From Tritrichomonas musculus (taxonomy: Eukaryota; Parabasalia; Tritrichomonadida; Tritrichomonadidae), in contig JAPFFF010000037.1 in the NCBI GenBank assembly GCA_039105265.1, positions 1,269,501-1,333,500 on the forward strand: DNA of 64,000 bases, given 5' to 3'. Each line of letters opens with the position of its first letter. Position 1 is the first letter of the stretch. The notes below the pieces were generated by a model that saw nothing but the letters and a program-made list of their open reading frames with translations, had not been told where the DNA came from and searched no databases. A program made the position numbers and the translations under genes. Shown here one piece after another: positions 8,615 to 19,552 of this stretch.

Positions 8615-10596
8615 TTAGTTTAAAAATGCCTCATCATCGTCTGCGTCCCATTCACCATTCTGTGCTTGATTATATTCTTGTGTGATACCATCGTGCCATT
8701 CACCTTCATCATCATCATTTCGATGGTCGTACTGCATGCCCTGTCTTTCTTGTCCAGTATATCGGTCGTGTATCAAATTTTCCTGTTCACGTTCATTGAC
8801 TTCATGAGCTGATTCTACCATAGCGTGTCCGAAATCATTATAAATCTTATTTCTGAGTTGTGCTCTTTGTTCAGCAGTCCAATGATTTCCATTAGTATGA
8901 AGAACATGTAATAATAGGCTTGAAACTTCTGCATCAACTATTCGTTTTCCTTCACTCTTCTTACACCATTTCTTAAACTCTTCTGAGTCTACTGAAGTGA
9001 AACCACGTTTACGAGCAACTGTACTAAGTATATAGTGTTTCCATAATTTTGACGTAGCCATCATAATTAGTCTTGCCTTGAATTTAGGAGTGATATCTAA
9101 TATGTTTTGAGTCCTAAGAGCGTTAATAACATCTTCAACAACATGACTAACAACATAATCGCGGAATCTAGCAAAGGCATTCTTTCGCTTCTCCTTAACA
9201 AAACTGTACCCATCTAACTTGTAATCTCTCCATGCTTCAGGCATTGTATAGCCTGTCATTTCACCTAAATGATGTGGATTTCCATTGAGGTCATTATTAT
9301 AATTATAATTCAATTTCTCCTTGAGATATATTGGAACAGTGATTGATTTTCCGCCATGTTCATTCCTATATTGTTTTCTAGCAGCTGCATCATAATCTGT
9401 ATAGAAATGAAATCGTGCAGGCCAATCTGACTTTGCTGTTGTGTATCCATTAATGTATATTGGATGGTTGCTGCCATTTTTAATAATAATATCTGGAATA
9501 TTATCCCCGTTAACATCTTCATCTGATACAGACCATGGTTGACTATTAGGTTTTGCTGCATTTCGTTTATTAACAATATCTTGAGCCCAGCAAGGGTCAT
9601 TGCTTTTCTTCTTCTTTTGATGTCTTTTTTATTGTCTAGAACGATTTCATATAATGCATTCATTCCTTGTTTTGGTCCACCAACCCTACCTGGTCGATGT
9701 CGTAAATGGTTTATTGATTCAACCGCTATTCTTTGAATTTCTTGGACATTGTTCGCTATATTATTGATATCTACATGCTGTTGAGCAAAAGAATTGTAGT
9801 AATCAACTAATTGCTGTAAATCTACTTCTTGTGCCATTTGATTTTGAAATAAAAATGTATTATTGTTATTATTAATATTAGTGTTATCTATAATTGGAGT
9901 TGTTTCATTAGGGGGTCTTCTTCTTAATTCATTCAATGGATTCAATTCTGGAAAAGTCTCTGCCGCACCAAATCTAAAGAAAGGAGCAGACCCAAACTCC
10001 GTTTGAGAAGGGGGAACATTATTATTGTCGCTAGAAGCACCTTCACTTTGGGGATATACTCTATTTGTGAAATGGTCCAGACTTTCTTGATATATACGCC
10101 TTACATATTTATGGTGAATATTATCATTTGATGCAAAATTATGTTTATTGAGTATTCTAATGATAGCATTTATAATATTTTTTGGATATGTCTTTTTATA
10201 TGGTTCAAGTGTTCGGGAATCAATGTTTGTTGTGAGTTCATTATAAACACCATTATTTGTTCTAGCCCATTTACTAAAATGATAATCATTAAAATCTTTT
10301 AAATCAGAATAATCTATTGGTCTATCATATGGATTATTAGTTTCAACCCTTTCAATGAATTTATTCATGGTAGTATCATTAACACTATTCCCTTCACGTA
10401 AACCAAATTGAAATTCGTTAAGAGGTTCTGCTAAACGAGTAGCATATGAAATATCCCTAAGTTCATATCCTCCTGAAGTAGTAGTAATATTAAACCCTAA
10501 TTCATTATTGAGTCTATTACAGTATCCTAATAATTTTTGAGTATTATTGCCTTGCATTACATGACCAGGTTTGAGTGTAGCATTTGTTTTACTCAT
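8615..10596 (-). pseudogene. Large Maverick structural-type gene, broken
   Basis: This is a long minus-strand coding region starting at ATG 10596 (MSKTNATLKPGHVMQGNN; the upstream GTG/TTG-type extension is not used). It holds an N-terminal helical domain, an Asn/Pro-rich linker, and a C-terminal region that is helical, then very acidic (NDDDEGEWHD and a DADDDEAF tail). A DVNGDNIPD-type segment, resembling a calcium-loop sequence, occurs in the middle. The gene is broken, with about one break. No enzyme motif is visible. It probably corresponds to one of the conserved large uncharacterised Maverick proteins of trichomonads; virion function is inference. Confidence 0.5.
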
Positions 10597-10662
10597 TTGA
10601 ATACAAAAAAATATTAAGGTTTTACGCATGAAAATGCCTATGAGGCTATACCTATTATAAGC

Positions 10663-11125
10663 CACATTCTTTGATGAATTGCTGATAGTTAGTCTTTAAG
10701 CGGGATTCTATTTCTTTAACCAAACTGTATGTGTCAAAATTTCGAATATCATGGTATACTATTTCTTTTCCATCTCTATTGGTAAACTTTTTTGGTTCAC
10801 GTTCAATGACCAAATTTTGTAGATTCTCTTTAGTGTTTATGTTGTAATGTGCACCTTTAGATTTGGCTTTAATATATAATTTTTCACATTCAAACAGCTT
10901 GCATAAATCATTATATTTCTATTGTTGCCTCTTCCATAATGATATCAATATTGGTTTAAATACTACATAATTACTATCAAATCTATCTTCATATACTGTA
11001 TCTTTACTAAATAAAACATAATATTCATATGCATTTGTTTTTAAATCAACACTGTGGTCTTTAATAAATTCCTCTAATTTATCACATAATTTATTAATAG
11101 AAACGTATGCAACTTGTTTAGTCAT
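10663..11125 (-). pseudogene. Small Maverick gene, broken
   Basis: A minus-strand coding-like region starts at ATG 11125 with MTKQVAYVSINKLCDKLEEF and reads into the start of the large structural gene. Its composition is charged and helical with no recognised domain. It is broken, with about one break. Position and orientation match the neighbouring Maverick genes, so I assign it to the same element. The function is unknown. Confidence 0.45.
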
Positions 11126-11258
11126 TTATCGGGTGTTATTTATAATGTGGATAAAAAATTAAAATTAAAAGAATAAAAGTATAAAAATAAATGAATTCCA
11201 AAAAATGCACCATCGGAAATTATGATGATGGTTCTAAATGAGCGATGTTCATGGGGGT

Positions 11259-11320
11259 CGTTTCGAAGCTCGTCAGAGCGGAGAAACGTAATTGGGGGGA
11301 GTTTAGGACTTTAGTCCTAA
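11259..11320. other. Two adjacent hairpins in a GC-richer spot beside the Maverick remnant
   Basis: CGTTTC at 11259 pairs with GAAACG at 11283, with an inner GCTC/GAGC stem (GCTCGTCAGAGC). A second stem, TTAGGACT-TT-AGTCCTAA, spans 11303-11320. The surrounding 120 bases (11200-11330) are richer in G+C than anything nearby. This could be the decayed right end of the Maverick, or a structured RNA or regulatory site. No tRNA-like fold is present. Confidence 0.4.
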
Positions 11321-11856
11321 AATCACCACAATTGTACACTACTACAAAAATAAAAAAAAAATTATATCATTATAATGCTCATAAAAAATAATTAATATAT
11401 ACAAATTTTGGTGCGAATCTAAATCACTTCACCCTGTCCGCACCTCTAATAAAAAATATAAATTTTTAAATAATATAAATTTTTAATGCTAAAATAATAA
11501 AACCCATACTTATCAAATAATAAAAATTTTCTATATTAAATAAAAAATATAAATTTTTAAATAATATATAGTTATGCAAAATATGATGAAATTTTACAAA
11601 ATGATATTTTTTTTTGAACATTTAAAGGGGAGGAAACTTAATTTTTTAAAAATCTCATCACTTTTCAAATAATTATAATTTATATTGCTACTTTTAATTT
11701 CAAAATCTTAATTTTCTCAGAAGCTCCATATAAATTCTTGATTGAAAAGTCTGAGTTTTATTAAAAAAAAAAAAAAAAAATTCTTAATTTTTGAAAACCC
11801 TCTAAAAAGAAAAATATTGATCAAAGAAAAAGATTTGCAGAGTTGACCAAAATTTA

Positions 11857-12220
11857 AACTCTGTCCAAAAATGTTCGACAATTGAATTTTGAGAGAGTAC
11901 TCAAATTATCATTTTTTTTTCTCATGCACCTTTATGGTGATTCGAAGGTTTTTTCCAAAGCTCTTTTTTCTGAGAGTAGCGCATGTCCCAAAGAAAGTTG
12001 TAATTCCTCTTAAGGGCGTTGTTATTTCTTTCAAAAACCAGGGCTCCTTGTATAAAAATAGCTTGCTGAAAGGATAATTATAAAAATAAACTTCTGAAAA
12101 ATTGAATACATTACTTTGAGAGAAAAAAGAAATTTTCGACACTTTATCGTTTTTTTAGTCAATTTTCAGAGTAAAATGCGGTTTATGTGTACGTTAAGTC
12201 GAACATTTTGGGACAGAGTT
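11857..12220. mobile_element. TA-flanked palindromic-end element (364 bp), Tc1/mariner-like
   Basis: The left end AACTCTGTCCAAAAATGTTC and the right end (complement AACTCTGTCCCAAAATGTTC) form an inverted repeat of about 24 bases with one mismatch. It is bounded by TA at 11855-11856 and 12221-12222. The short frames inside it (for example 11889-12142) are not convincing genes. TA duplication is the signature of Tc1/mariner-type insertion. Three other elements in this window (29983, 37495, 41408) share the TA-AACT start. Confidence 0.8.
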
Positions 12221-12347
12221 TACATACTTATCATTTGTTCACTTTTTATTTTGGGTAAATCTGCCAAAAAAAATTTTCCAAAAAAATTTCTAAAGCATCG
12301 AAAATTTTACATGATACAATATTGATTTAAACAGATTATTTTTTTAA

Positions 12348-15215
12348 ATGAATGTTCAAGATTATTTGACGAACAAAAAAGAAATTCAACAAAAGTTGAT
12401 TGATCTTCTTAAAAATGATGATGAATATTCTACAAGTATGACAGATTTCATAAAATTTTTAGATGATCAACAAATTCGTGAAGATGAAAACGAATTTAGA
12501 GCCTTTTTACATTTATTTTTATCAATTTCAAATAATTTCCACAGATTTAGAGGATTTTTTAAGAAAATAGAAGAAATATTATTAATATTTAAAGATGAAC
12601 TCAAAAAATATTTTACGAATTTTGAAATGTTTACATTTTTCAATTCTAATAAGAAAATTATATTATTTCTTTTTAACAGTGGCTTGATTGAATTTGATGA
12701 TATAATCTTACATAATATCCTTAAAGAAGAGAAAATGTCATTTAAATATTATCTTTATCCAGAAATAAAGAACTATATTGATGAATCAAAACAAAAAGAA
12801 ATTGAAACAAAGTTAATATCCGAAGATTCAGAATTTTTTGATAATTTCAAAGAAAAGCAGCAAAAAGGCGAGAATGATTCATATATTTGTGAACTTATAC
12901 GTAATGATTACATTGACGAATTTGTTGGTTATACAAACAAAACAAATTTCAAACTTTCAAGTGAAATCAAACCATCAATTTTTGAGACAAATTTATTTTT
13001 GATTAATAACAAATTAACATTGATTGATTATGCGGCTTTTTATGGCTCAATTCAAATTTTTCAATATTTGAAAATGAATAACGCAACAATTAAACCATTA
13101 GTATGGAATTGCGCAATTCATTCACTTAATGCAGAAATGTTTCATCTTATTGAAGAATTGCGTGTTGATCTTCCAAATAACTCATTTGATAATATCTTAA
13201 TTTCTGCAATTGAATGCCATCACAATGAAATGGTTGATTATCTTTTAGAAAACAAATATTCATGCGAAAATGAAATATTAATACAAGAAAGCATTAGATG
13301 TTATAATTATTATTATTTACCAAATGAAATCGATATAAGATATTTCAGTTTATTGTGTGAAAATGATTATTATTATATTGTGACACAAATGCTATCACAA
13401 AAATTAATAGGTTATAATGCTAATTTTGGATTTCGTTCATCTGATCTATCATATTTTACTTCTTCTTTAAATATATCAATCATAAATAATAATTATAATT
13501 TAGCATCATTTCTATTCAAGTCCAAATACACTGGTCCCAATATGGATATTACTTTTTTAAATTTACCAAATAAAGAAATAATCTGTAATGGAATATTTTT
13601 TGCAATTACTCATAATCGAATAAAAATTCTAAAACTTTTATTGACAAATGGAAAATTTGATATTAATTGTATCCGAATAATAAAAAATAAGTTAAATAAT
13701 GGTTCATTTAACTTTGTGAAAGATACAGCAATTCGTTTCGCAATAAAAGAAGAAAATATCGAAATGGTGAAATTAATCATCTCGCTTCCAGAGTTTGATA
13801 TTAATTGTGGATCTAATACAATTAATTGTTCAAATTTAAACGATATATTGTATTTTTCTACGCCTTTACATGACGCAATTTTTAATGAAAACGAAAAAAT
13901 TATTGAATTGCTTTTATCAATTAAAAATATTAATATTAATCAAAAGTATATAAATGCTAATACAAATGATATATCCAAAGAAACACCATTGTTCATAGCA
14001 ATTAAACAACAAAATATCAAAATAATAAGAATGCTATTAATCCATTCAAATATTAATGTAAATAAAAAATCATTCAATAAAACAGGAGACAATGAATATA
14101 AAGAAACTCCATTATATCAAGCAATAAAAAAACAAAATATAGAAATAGTAAAAATACTGTTAGAACACCCAAATATAGATATTAACAAAAAATCTGTTGT
14201 TTCAACAATTACTGCAACATCAAAAAGTATAACCAAAGAAACCGTACTTCATTTGGCAGTTAAATTACAAAATAAAGATATTCTAGAACTTTTATTAAAA
14301 CATCCTGAAATAAATGTTAACATGAAAATAGTAAATAAAATGAATCCAAATATCAATAATAAAAAAGCCAAAAAAATAAAATCAAAAAACACAGGATTAA
14401 ATATGGCTATATTTGATGGAAATAATGAAATAATATCTCTTCTTTTGAATTCTAAGAACATCGATATCAATTCGAAAGGAACATGTTTTATTCAACAAAC
14501 AAAATATGAATGGACACCACTGGCCATTTCTATATATAAAAATCAAAAAGAAAACATCGAGTACCTCATAAATCAGAAAAATATTGATGTAAATTCTGAA
14601 ATTGCAATTTCAAATGATTCTATTCAAGAAAAAATGTCACCATTATATATGGCAATTGATAATGGAAACGAAGCTACTGTGAAACTTCTTATTGAGCATC
14701 AAAAAATTAACCTTAATTTTGTTTCAATTCGTAATAATTCTACGATGTCCGACATACAAAAAACTCCAATTATTCATTTTGCTTTTATTAAAGCAAATTA
14801 CAACATTATAAATTGGTTGTTATGCAATGAAAAAACAGATTTAAATACAAAATTAATTCACGTAAAAAGCAGTGATGACAATATTAAAATGAATGAAGAA
14901 ACAATTTTTATCCAAGCCATAAAATACGGAAATTTGGATATATTACATCTTTTATTGCCAAATCCAAGTTTTGATATACACCAACAAGGGCTTGAAACGC
15001 AATTAACAAATCTTGAAATTTCTGGAAAAATCGTACACATTATAGAAACGGCCATTAAAGAAAAGAAAACAGAAATAATTAAATTTCTTTTTAAATATGG
15101 AGATGAACATGGGTTGCATTGCTATGTAGACCAAGGATTTAAAGAATTAACAGATGATGACGAAATAAAAAGGATAATTGACGACTATATAGAAAAGCAT
15201 AGTAAAAAGGCATAG
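12348..15215 (+). CDS. Ankyrin-repeat protein, trichomonad DUF3447 type
   Basis: The 955-residue protein starts at ATG 12348. The first 200 residues are a helical, charged N-terminal region of the type that precedes ankyrins in trichomonads. The entry to the repeats, NNKLTLIDYAAFYGSIQIFQ at about 218-237, matches the DUF3447 pattern. From about 300 to 930 come ankyrin repeats of roughly 33 residues plus long inserted loops, with recurrent phrases TPLYQAIKKQNIEIVKILLE and HPNIDINKK. The Asn-rich inserts between repeats are unusual but common in this lineage. There is no signal peptide or membrane span, so it is likely a cytosolic binding scaffold. The partner is unknown. The frame is complete and ends with TAG before an AT-rich spacer. 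Confidence 0.9.
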   Translation: MNVQDYLTNKKEIQQKLIDLLKNDDEYSTSMTDFIKFLDDQQIREDENEFRAFLHLFLSISNNFHRFRGFFKKIEEILLIFKDELKKYFTNFEMFTFFNSNKKIILFLFNSGLIEFDDIILHNILKEEKMSFKYYLYPEIKNYIDESKQKEIETKLISEDSEFFDNFKEKQQKGENDSYICELIRNDYIDEFVGYTNKTNFKLSSEIKPSIFETNLFLINNKLTLIDYAAFYGSIQIFQYLKMNNATIKPLVWNCAIHSLNAEMFHLIEELRVDLPNNSFDNILISAIECHHNEMVDYLLENKYSCENEILIQESIRCYNYYYLPNEIDIRYFSLLCENDYYYIVTQMLSQKLIGYNANFGFRSSDLSYFTSSLNISIINNNYNLASFLFKSKYTGPNMDITFLNLPNKEIICNGIFFAITHNRIKILKLLLTNGKFDINCIRIIKNKLNNGSFNFVKDTAIRFAIKEENIEMVKLIISLPEFDINCGSNTINCSNLNDILYFSTPLHDAIFNENEKIIELLLSIKNININQKYINANTNDISKETPLFIAIKQQNIKIIRMLLIHSNINVNKKSFNKTGDNEYKETPLYQAIKKQNIEIVKILLEHPNIDINKKSVVSTITATSKSITKETVLHLAVKLQNKDILELLLKHPEINVNMKIVNKMNPNINNKKAKKIKSKNTGLNMAIFDGNNEIISLLLNSKNIDINSKGTCFIQQTKYEWTPLAISIYKNQKENIEYLINQKNIDVNSEIAISNDSIQEKMSPLYMAIDNGNEATVKLLIEHQKINLNFVSIRNNSTMSDIQKTPIIHFAFIKANYNIINWLLCNEKTDLNTKLIHVKSSDDNIKMNEETIFIQAIKYGNLDILHLLLPNPSFDIHQQGLETQLTNLEISGKIVHIIETAIKEKKTEIIKFLFKYGDEHGLHCYVDQGFKELTDDDEIKRIIDDYIEKHSKKA

Positions 15216-15950
15216 TTATTAATAAATAGAAAGTTGGCAAATGATTTATAAACAGTGAATATTGGTTAATTAAAAATAGTAAAAAAAAATTATATAGTAT
15301 GCAGACAAAAGCCGATTTCTTGACAAAAGTCTTTTTCAATTTTTTTGACAATTTAAAATGAAATTTTCTCATGAATTATTTGGAATAATTTAATTCTTTT
15401 AATTAATTATTGTAGAACACATTATATAATATATATATATATATTCTATTTTATTGATTATTTAAAATAAGTATTCTTTATTTATATTTTTTCTTCGTTT
15501 CAATATGTTTTTCATATGTAAAATATATTTTAATTTAATACTTTGCAATAATATCTAGTACAATTTATTTTATCTTTTGAATATTTAAAACTTTTGTTAA
15601 CAACTATGAATATCAAATTTTATCACTTTTCTGATATTTTACAGCTCTCTACATTCAAATTGCAAGTCCTTTCAATCTTGTGAATTTTTTTGATTTTTGT
15701 TTGTTTTTAACTTTAAGGCTCAGTAATATTTAAAAATCAAGGTTTTGAAATAAAAAATATTATGAAATCCACTTGACAGAAGTTTTCTTTTTTTTCTGTT
15801 GTTTTAAAAAATGCAAGACACATAAAAATCATAAAATACTATTAAAAGTTTGCATAAATATATAAAAATTAAAAAGATAAAAGATAAAAATTTTAGAAAT
15901 TAGTTTTATTCAGAATTCTTTCAATTTTTTTGAGAAGTTAATTCAAAATT
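15216..15950. other. Intergenic AT-rich spacer
   Basis: I see no gene. It contains a short TA tract near 15426-15442 and poly-T runs. Its right end carries the initiator of the next gene. Confidence 0.6.
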
Positions 15951-15964
15951 TTCATTTTTTTAAA
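15951..15964 (+). promoter_or_regulatory. Initiator (Inr) for the RCC1-kinase gene
   Basis: TTCATTTTTTTAAA lies immediately before ATG 15965. It fits the trichomonad initiator TCA-Py-T/A, which sets transcription starts a few bases before the coding region. The short leader supports this ATG as the start. Confidence 0.55.
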
Positions 15965-18145
15965 ATGAAAGTTGTTGGACGTAATGATAACTACGGCCTG
16001 GGTGGAAGCTTAAACAGTCAAACAAGTGGACCAGAAAATATCAAAACTCCTTGCCAATCACGCCTCAATGTTCCTTCATTGCTATCATTTTCAACCTGTG
16101 ATAATCATTCAGTATGGATTATGCAAAATGGAGAAGCATTTGCAGTTGGATCTAACAATTGTGGACAAATCATGTCAACGATGGCAAAAGAAACATTCAA
16201 GGAAGACAGGAAAATAGAAATTCGATACAAAAACGGCCAACGATGCAAGTTCATCTCGGCTGTTTGTGGCTACCATTACACGCTTTACCAAGTCTCAGGA
16301 GAAACGAGCAGTGGGCCTTCTCAGCTTGTTTATGCTCATTCATATAAAGAAACGATTTTTCTTAATATTGGTAAACGGTCACCGCTGTCACTTTTTGGTG
16401 GTTGCCATACATCAGCAGTAATTGACACAGAAGGTGGCGTAATCATCATAACAGCCGCAGTTTTCGATTCACCAACATCAGAAGTTGAGTTTTTGAGTCT
16501 TCCAGATTGCGAACTTGCAGTCAAAGCAGCCTGCTGCGACGATACAGTCATTGTGCTTAGTGCGAGTGGCCGATTGTTCGAGTGTCCATCGAAAGCAAGA
16601 AGAAAGTCATTTTCAGAAGTCAAAGAGCTCTCTGGAATCAAAATCAAAGAAATCAGTGGCACATTTAGCCACTTTTTTGCAGTTTCAGAAGACGGGCAAG
16701 TTTTTGGCCGTGGAAGTAATATTAAAAATAGTCTTGGAAAGCCAGATGACATTAAAGAATTGAAAGAATTCCAAATTATTGAATCAGTGGACAAGTTTCA
16801 TGTTGTTGAAGCCTTCGCTGGAATTGCAGATTCATTCTTTAAAACATCTGAAGGTCCAGTTCTTGGCTGCGGATCGAACGGCTATAATAAACTGATGCTC
16901 AAAGATGAGAAGAGAACATATGTTTATCCTCCAGCAGAGACAACGATCACACGCGATGCCACATTCTGCATTTTAGGAGATGCCAAGTCAGTTGTATTTT
17001 TAGGTGTTGAGCCTCCTCCAAACACGCCAAACAGAAAAATCAGTTTCAGCAAGAAGAACATCAACCCAAAAAGTTCCACCCCAGCTGGAAAAACTACGAA
17101 AGAAGAACCAACGGAAATCCAAGAACTTCGTGAATTGCTTGAATCGACGAAGAAAGAAAACATTTCACTGAAGGAAGAACTGAAACGATCGAAAAAACGT
17201 ATTTCGGAACTTGAGAAAGAACTTGAAGAACAGCAAAATAAATCATCCACAGTCAATAAAGGAAATGGAAGTGGAAGTGGAAAAGAAGGAAACAATGGAG
17301 TTGACATTATAGACACGACAACACTTGACAACCTGAAACGAGTGAAATCACTTGGTCGAGGTGCGACATCAGAAGTCTTCTTGGTTACTCGAGAAGAACG
17401 ACTTGCGCTCAAAGTCTACTATCCAGACGCGCTGACAGAAAACAACGATGATAATGATGATGATGACGATGAAGAAAAGTTTTTTATCAGTGCAGACAAT
17501 GCTCGTCGATTACTTCGTGAATACGAAGGCATAAATGGACTTAATCACGCAAACATCGTCAAAGCATTTGGCATCAGTTTTGGTGACTCGACTCATCCTC
17601 CAGCGATTCTTCTTGAATATTGTTCGTCTACTCTGAAGAAGAAGATCAAGAAGCTGACCGATTCAGAACGAATTTGTGCGATTGTTGACTTGAGCAGTGC
17701 GATGAAAGAAGTTCACTCAGTTGGCATCATTCACCGAGATCTGAAACTTGAAAACATTTTATTGGACGATGACAACAAGATCAAAGTGAGCGACTTTGGT
17801 CTTTGCACACTGATGAGTGTTGAAGCAGAAACGAAGAGTCGGACACAAATGACTGGCACCCTGAAGTACATGGCGCCAGAACTTCTACAAGAAAGGACAG
17901 ACTACGATGAAAAAGTTGATGTTTACGCCTTTGGAGTTGTTGTCTACTTGATCCTTACGAAAGGTGAATTTCCAAAAATCAGCGTCATTGAAGTTGGAAA
18001 CGGCAAGAAAGCGACAATTCCAAGCAGCATCAGTGAATTCTCACGAAAATTGATCGATAAATGCTGGTCATTAAAAGCATCAGATCGACCATCATTTTCA
18101 GAAATCAGTGCTTCACTTAAAGGAAACGAAAACAAACTTCTTTAA
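15965..18145 (+). CDS. RCC1-repeat / coiled-coil / TKL-like protein kinase
   Basis: The 726-residue protein has three parts. Residues 1 to about 360 carry RCC1-type propeller repeats (YGLGGS, FAVGSNNCGQI, VFGRGSNIKNSLGK, VLGCGSNGYNKL). About 384-425 is a strong coiled coil (ELRELLESTKKENISLKEEL onward). About 455-722 is a kinase domain with all catalytic landmarks: glycine loop GRGATSEVF, LALKVY lysine, HRDLKLEN near 589, DFG near 608, and TGTLKYMAPE near 632. It therefore should be an active Ser/Thr kinase of tyrosine-kinase-like style. An acidic NNDDNDDDDDEE insert lies between beta strand 3 and helix C. RCC1-kinase fusions recall NEK8/NEK9, but there the kinase comes first. No membrane span is seen. 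The stop is embedded in TTTAAATAAA, matching trichomonad poly(A) signals that overlap the stop. Confidence 0.92.
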   Translation: MKVVGRNDNYGLGGSLNSQTSGPENIKTPCQSRLNVPSLLSFSTCDNHSVWIMQNGEAFAVGSNNCGQIMSTMAKETFKEDRKIEIRYKNGQRCKFISAVCGYHYTLYQVSGETSSGPSQLVYAHSYKETIFLNIGKRSPLSLFGGCHTSAVIDTEGGVIIITAAVFDSPTSEVEFLSLPDCELAVKAACCDDTVIVLSASGRLFECPSKARRKSFSEVKELSGIKIKEISGTFSHFFAVSEDGQVFGRGSNIKNSLGKPDDIKELKEFQIIESVDKFHVVEAFAGIADSFFKTSEGPVLGCGSNGYNKLMLKDEKRTYVYPPAETTITRDATFCILGDAKSVVFLGVEPPPNTPNRKISFSKKNINPKSSTPAGKTTKEEPTEIQELRELLESTKKENISLKEELKRSKKRISELEKELEEQQNKSSTVNKGNGSGSGKEGNNGVDIIDTTTLDNLKRVKSLGRGATSEVFLVTREERLALKVYYPDALTENNDDNDDDDDEEKFFISADNARRLLREYEGINGLNHANIVKAFGISFGDSTHPPAILLEYCSSTLKKKIKKLTDSERICAIVDLSSAMKEVHSVGIIHRDLKLENILLDDDNKIKVSDFGLCTLMSVEAETKSRTQMTGTLKYMAPELLQERTDYDEKVDVYAFGVVVYLILTKGEFPKISVIEVGNGKKATIPSSISEFSRKLIDKCWSLKASDRPSFSEISASLKGNENKLL

Positions 18146-18209
18146 ATAAATGAAAATCCACATCATTATAAAGACATAATTACAAATAACACCAATCAAA
18201 CGAAACCAC

Positions 18210-18357
18210 CAGAATAAAAACAAAACAAAACAAAAAAAACAAAACAAAACAAAAAACAAAACAAAAAACAAAACAAAAAACAAAACAAAAACAAAAACAA
18301 AAAAAAATAAAAAATAAAAAAAAAAATAAAAAAAAAAAAATAAAAATAAAAACAAAA
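18210..18357. repeat. Low-complexity (CAAAA)n / A-rich tract
   Basis: About 145 bases consist almost only of A with scattered C, mostly as CAAAA and CAAAAAA units, just after the kinase gene. Minus-strand frames across it encode only Phe/Val/Leu runs and are artefacts. Confidence 0.9.
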
Positions 18358-18574
18358 GCTATTTTCTTTTCTTTTCTTTTTTTTATTTGAGTAATTACAA
18401 ATTTAATATGATAAAAAAGAACCTGTTTGCTATTTATGAGAAGCACATTCACTGAGCATTAAAATGAGTCATGTAAAAAAAAGATATAAAATAACAAATA
18501 AAAATATCATCATGTAATATTCATTGATGAATAAAGCAGATTAAGAAATATGCAATATAATATGCTTATTGAGA

Positions 18575-19020
18575 CTGAGAACCAGATTAAAAGGAGATTT
18601 AAACGCAACATTCTACATGTTTACAAAACAAACTGGATCTCGTTTTTCTTGGCATCTGTAATCATCAACAAATGTCTCTTTTAAACGGTTGGGATCATTC
18701 AGCAGCTACAAAGGTTTCTCTTCCAGACGGCGAGGATGCATCAAGTGTTGAATGCAAATGCATTTTGTTATCTATTCTGAACTTAAATGGTCGAGTTTTC
18801 ACATCACCAATTGAATCCTGCAGCATCCTCAAATTTTCAATTGTTTCAAAACGTTTAAGTCAAAAAATTGTCTGTGTGCCATGAAAACACAGACAGATCC
18901 TGGATGTCCAGCAAGAAAAGCCACAACTTTAAATGTGGATCAAATTTAAGTGACCAAATTTGCATTAGAGAAGAAACAGATTCAGTTCCAATATTTCACT
19001 GAAATGTGAATATAAAAAAG
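18575..19020 (-). pseudogene. Probable remnant of an unidentified host gene
   Basis: This 450-base stretch has more balanced base composition than its AT-rich flanks. Read leftward it contains coding-like pieces in different frames: ENLRMLQDSIGDVKTRPFKF and RIDNKMHLHSTLDASSPSG, plus AFLAGHPGSVCVFMAH further upstream. Stops and frame changes separate them. I cannot name the family. A plus-strand frame at 18672-18884 exists in the same place but looks like the antisense shadow. Confidence 0.3.
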
Positions 19021-19533
19021 TCGTTTCTGATACAATTTTGTAAACGATCTCCTTGTAAAAGTATATTTATTATGTTTAACGTTTATTTATCTTTTTGAAT
19101 GAATCTCCAGAATTTTTAAATTTCCTTCTATCTTCAATTTAATATTATTAATTTATAAATTCAATTTATTTTTTAGCTTATAATTTGATATTTATTATTT
19201 TTAGCCAATATAATAAATAAACATTCAATCAAATGATAAGCAACATTTATCAAGCTTTTAATAAAACGTTAAGCTTAAAAAATTATTATTTAGATATTTG
19301 AATAGCTATTGAAATGAATTTTGTTATTTTTTAAGAAGAAATTAAAAAAAAATATTTAATATTTTTTTTTAAGTATAAAAATTAATATCAAATTATATAC
19401 TTATAACATAGTAAAACTATTTAATTCAATTAAATTTGACTAATATCAAAATTAAACGAAGATAAACTCAATTTTGCCCATTTTTATAATATTCCAAAAC
19501 GATAAAAAATAATTGAATTTTTGTGAGTAGTTT

Positions 19534-19552
19534 ATCATTTCATTTTTTAAAA
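19534..19552 (+). promoter_or_regulatory. Initiator (Inr) for the Sel1-repeat gene
   Basis: ATCATTTCATTTTTTAAAA directly precedes ATG 19553 and gives two overlapping TCATT initiator matches. This argues for the ATG rather than the upstream GTG. Confidence 0.55.

Larger units (their letters stand above)
3803..11320. mobile_element. Maverick/Polinton remnant, broken and incomplete
   Basis: A block of closely packed genes on both strands differs in style from the surrounding host genes. It holds a fiber-like protein, a capsid-type protein, a small amphipathic protein, a coiled-coil protein, a P-loop packaging ATPase and a large structural-type protein, the virion set of Maverick/Polinton elements, which are abundant in trichomonads. 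I find no protein-primed DNA polymerase, retroviral-type integrase or adenain-like protease, so roughly half of the usual 15-20 kb gene set is missing. Clear terminal inverted repeats were not found, so both limits are approximate. The element is broken: about three breaks among the recognised genes, besides the lost half. The remaining genes look only moderately decayed, suggesting a fairly young fossil. Confidence 0.8.

Noticed and set aside
3840-11460. Possible terminal inverted repeats of the Maverick (AAAAAATGCACC near 11200 against GGTGCATTTTTT near 3920)
   Set aside because: The match is about 12 bases with no extended similarity on either side; not enough to set element limits.
11889-12142. 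Overlapping short frames on both strands
   Set aside because: They lie inside the TA-flanked element at 11857-12220 and read its sequence; no initiator or domain.
18113-18452. Minus-strand frames of Phe/Val/Leu
   Set aside because: They are translations of the (CAAAA)n tract.
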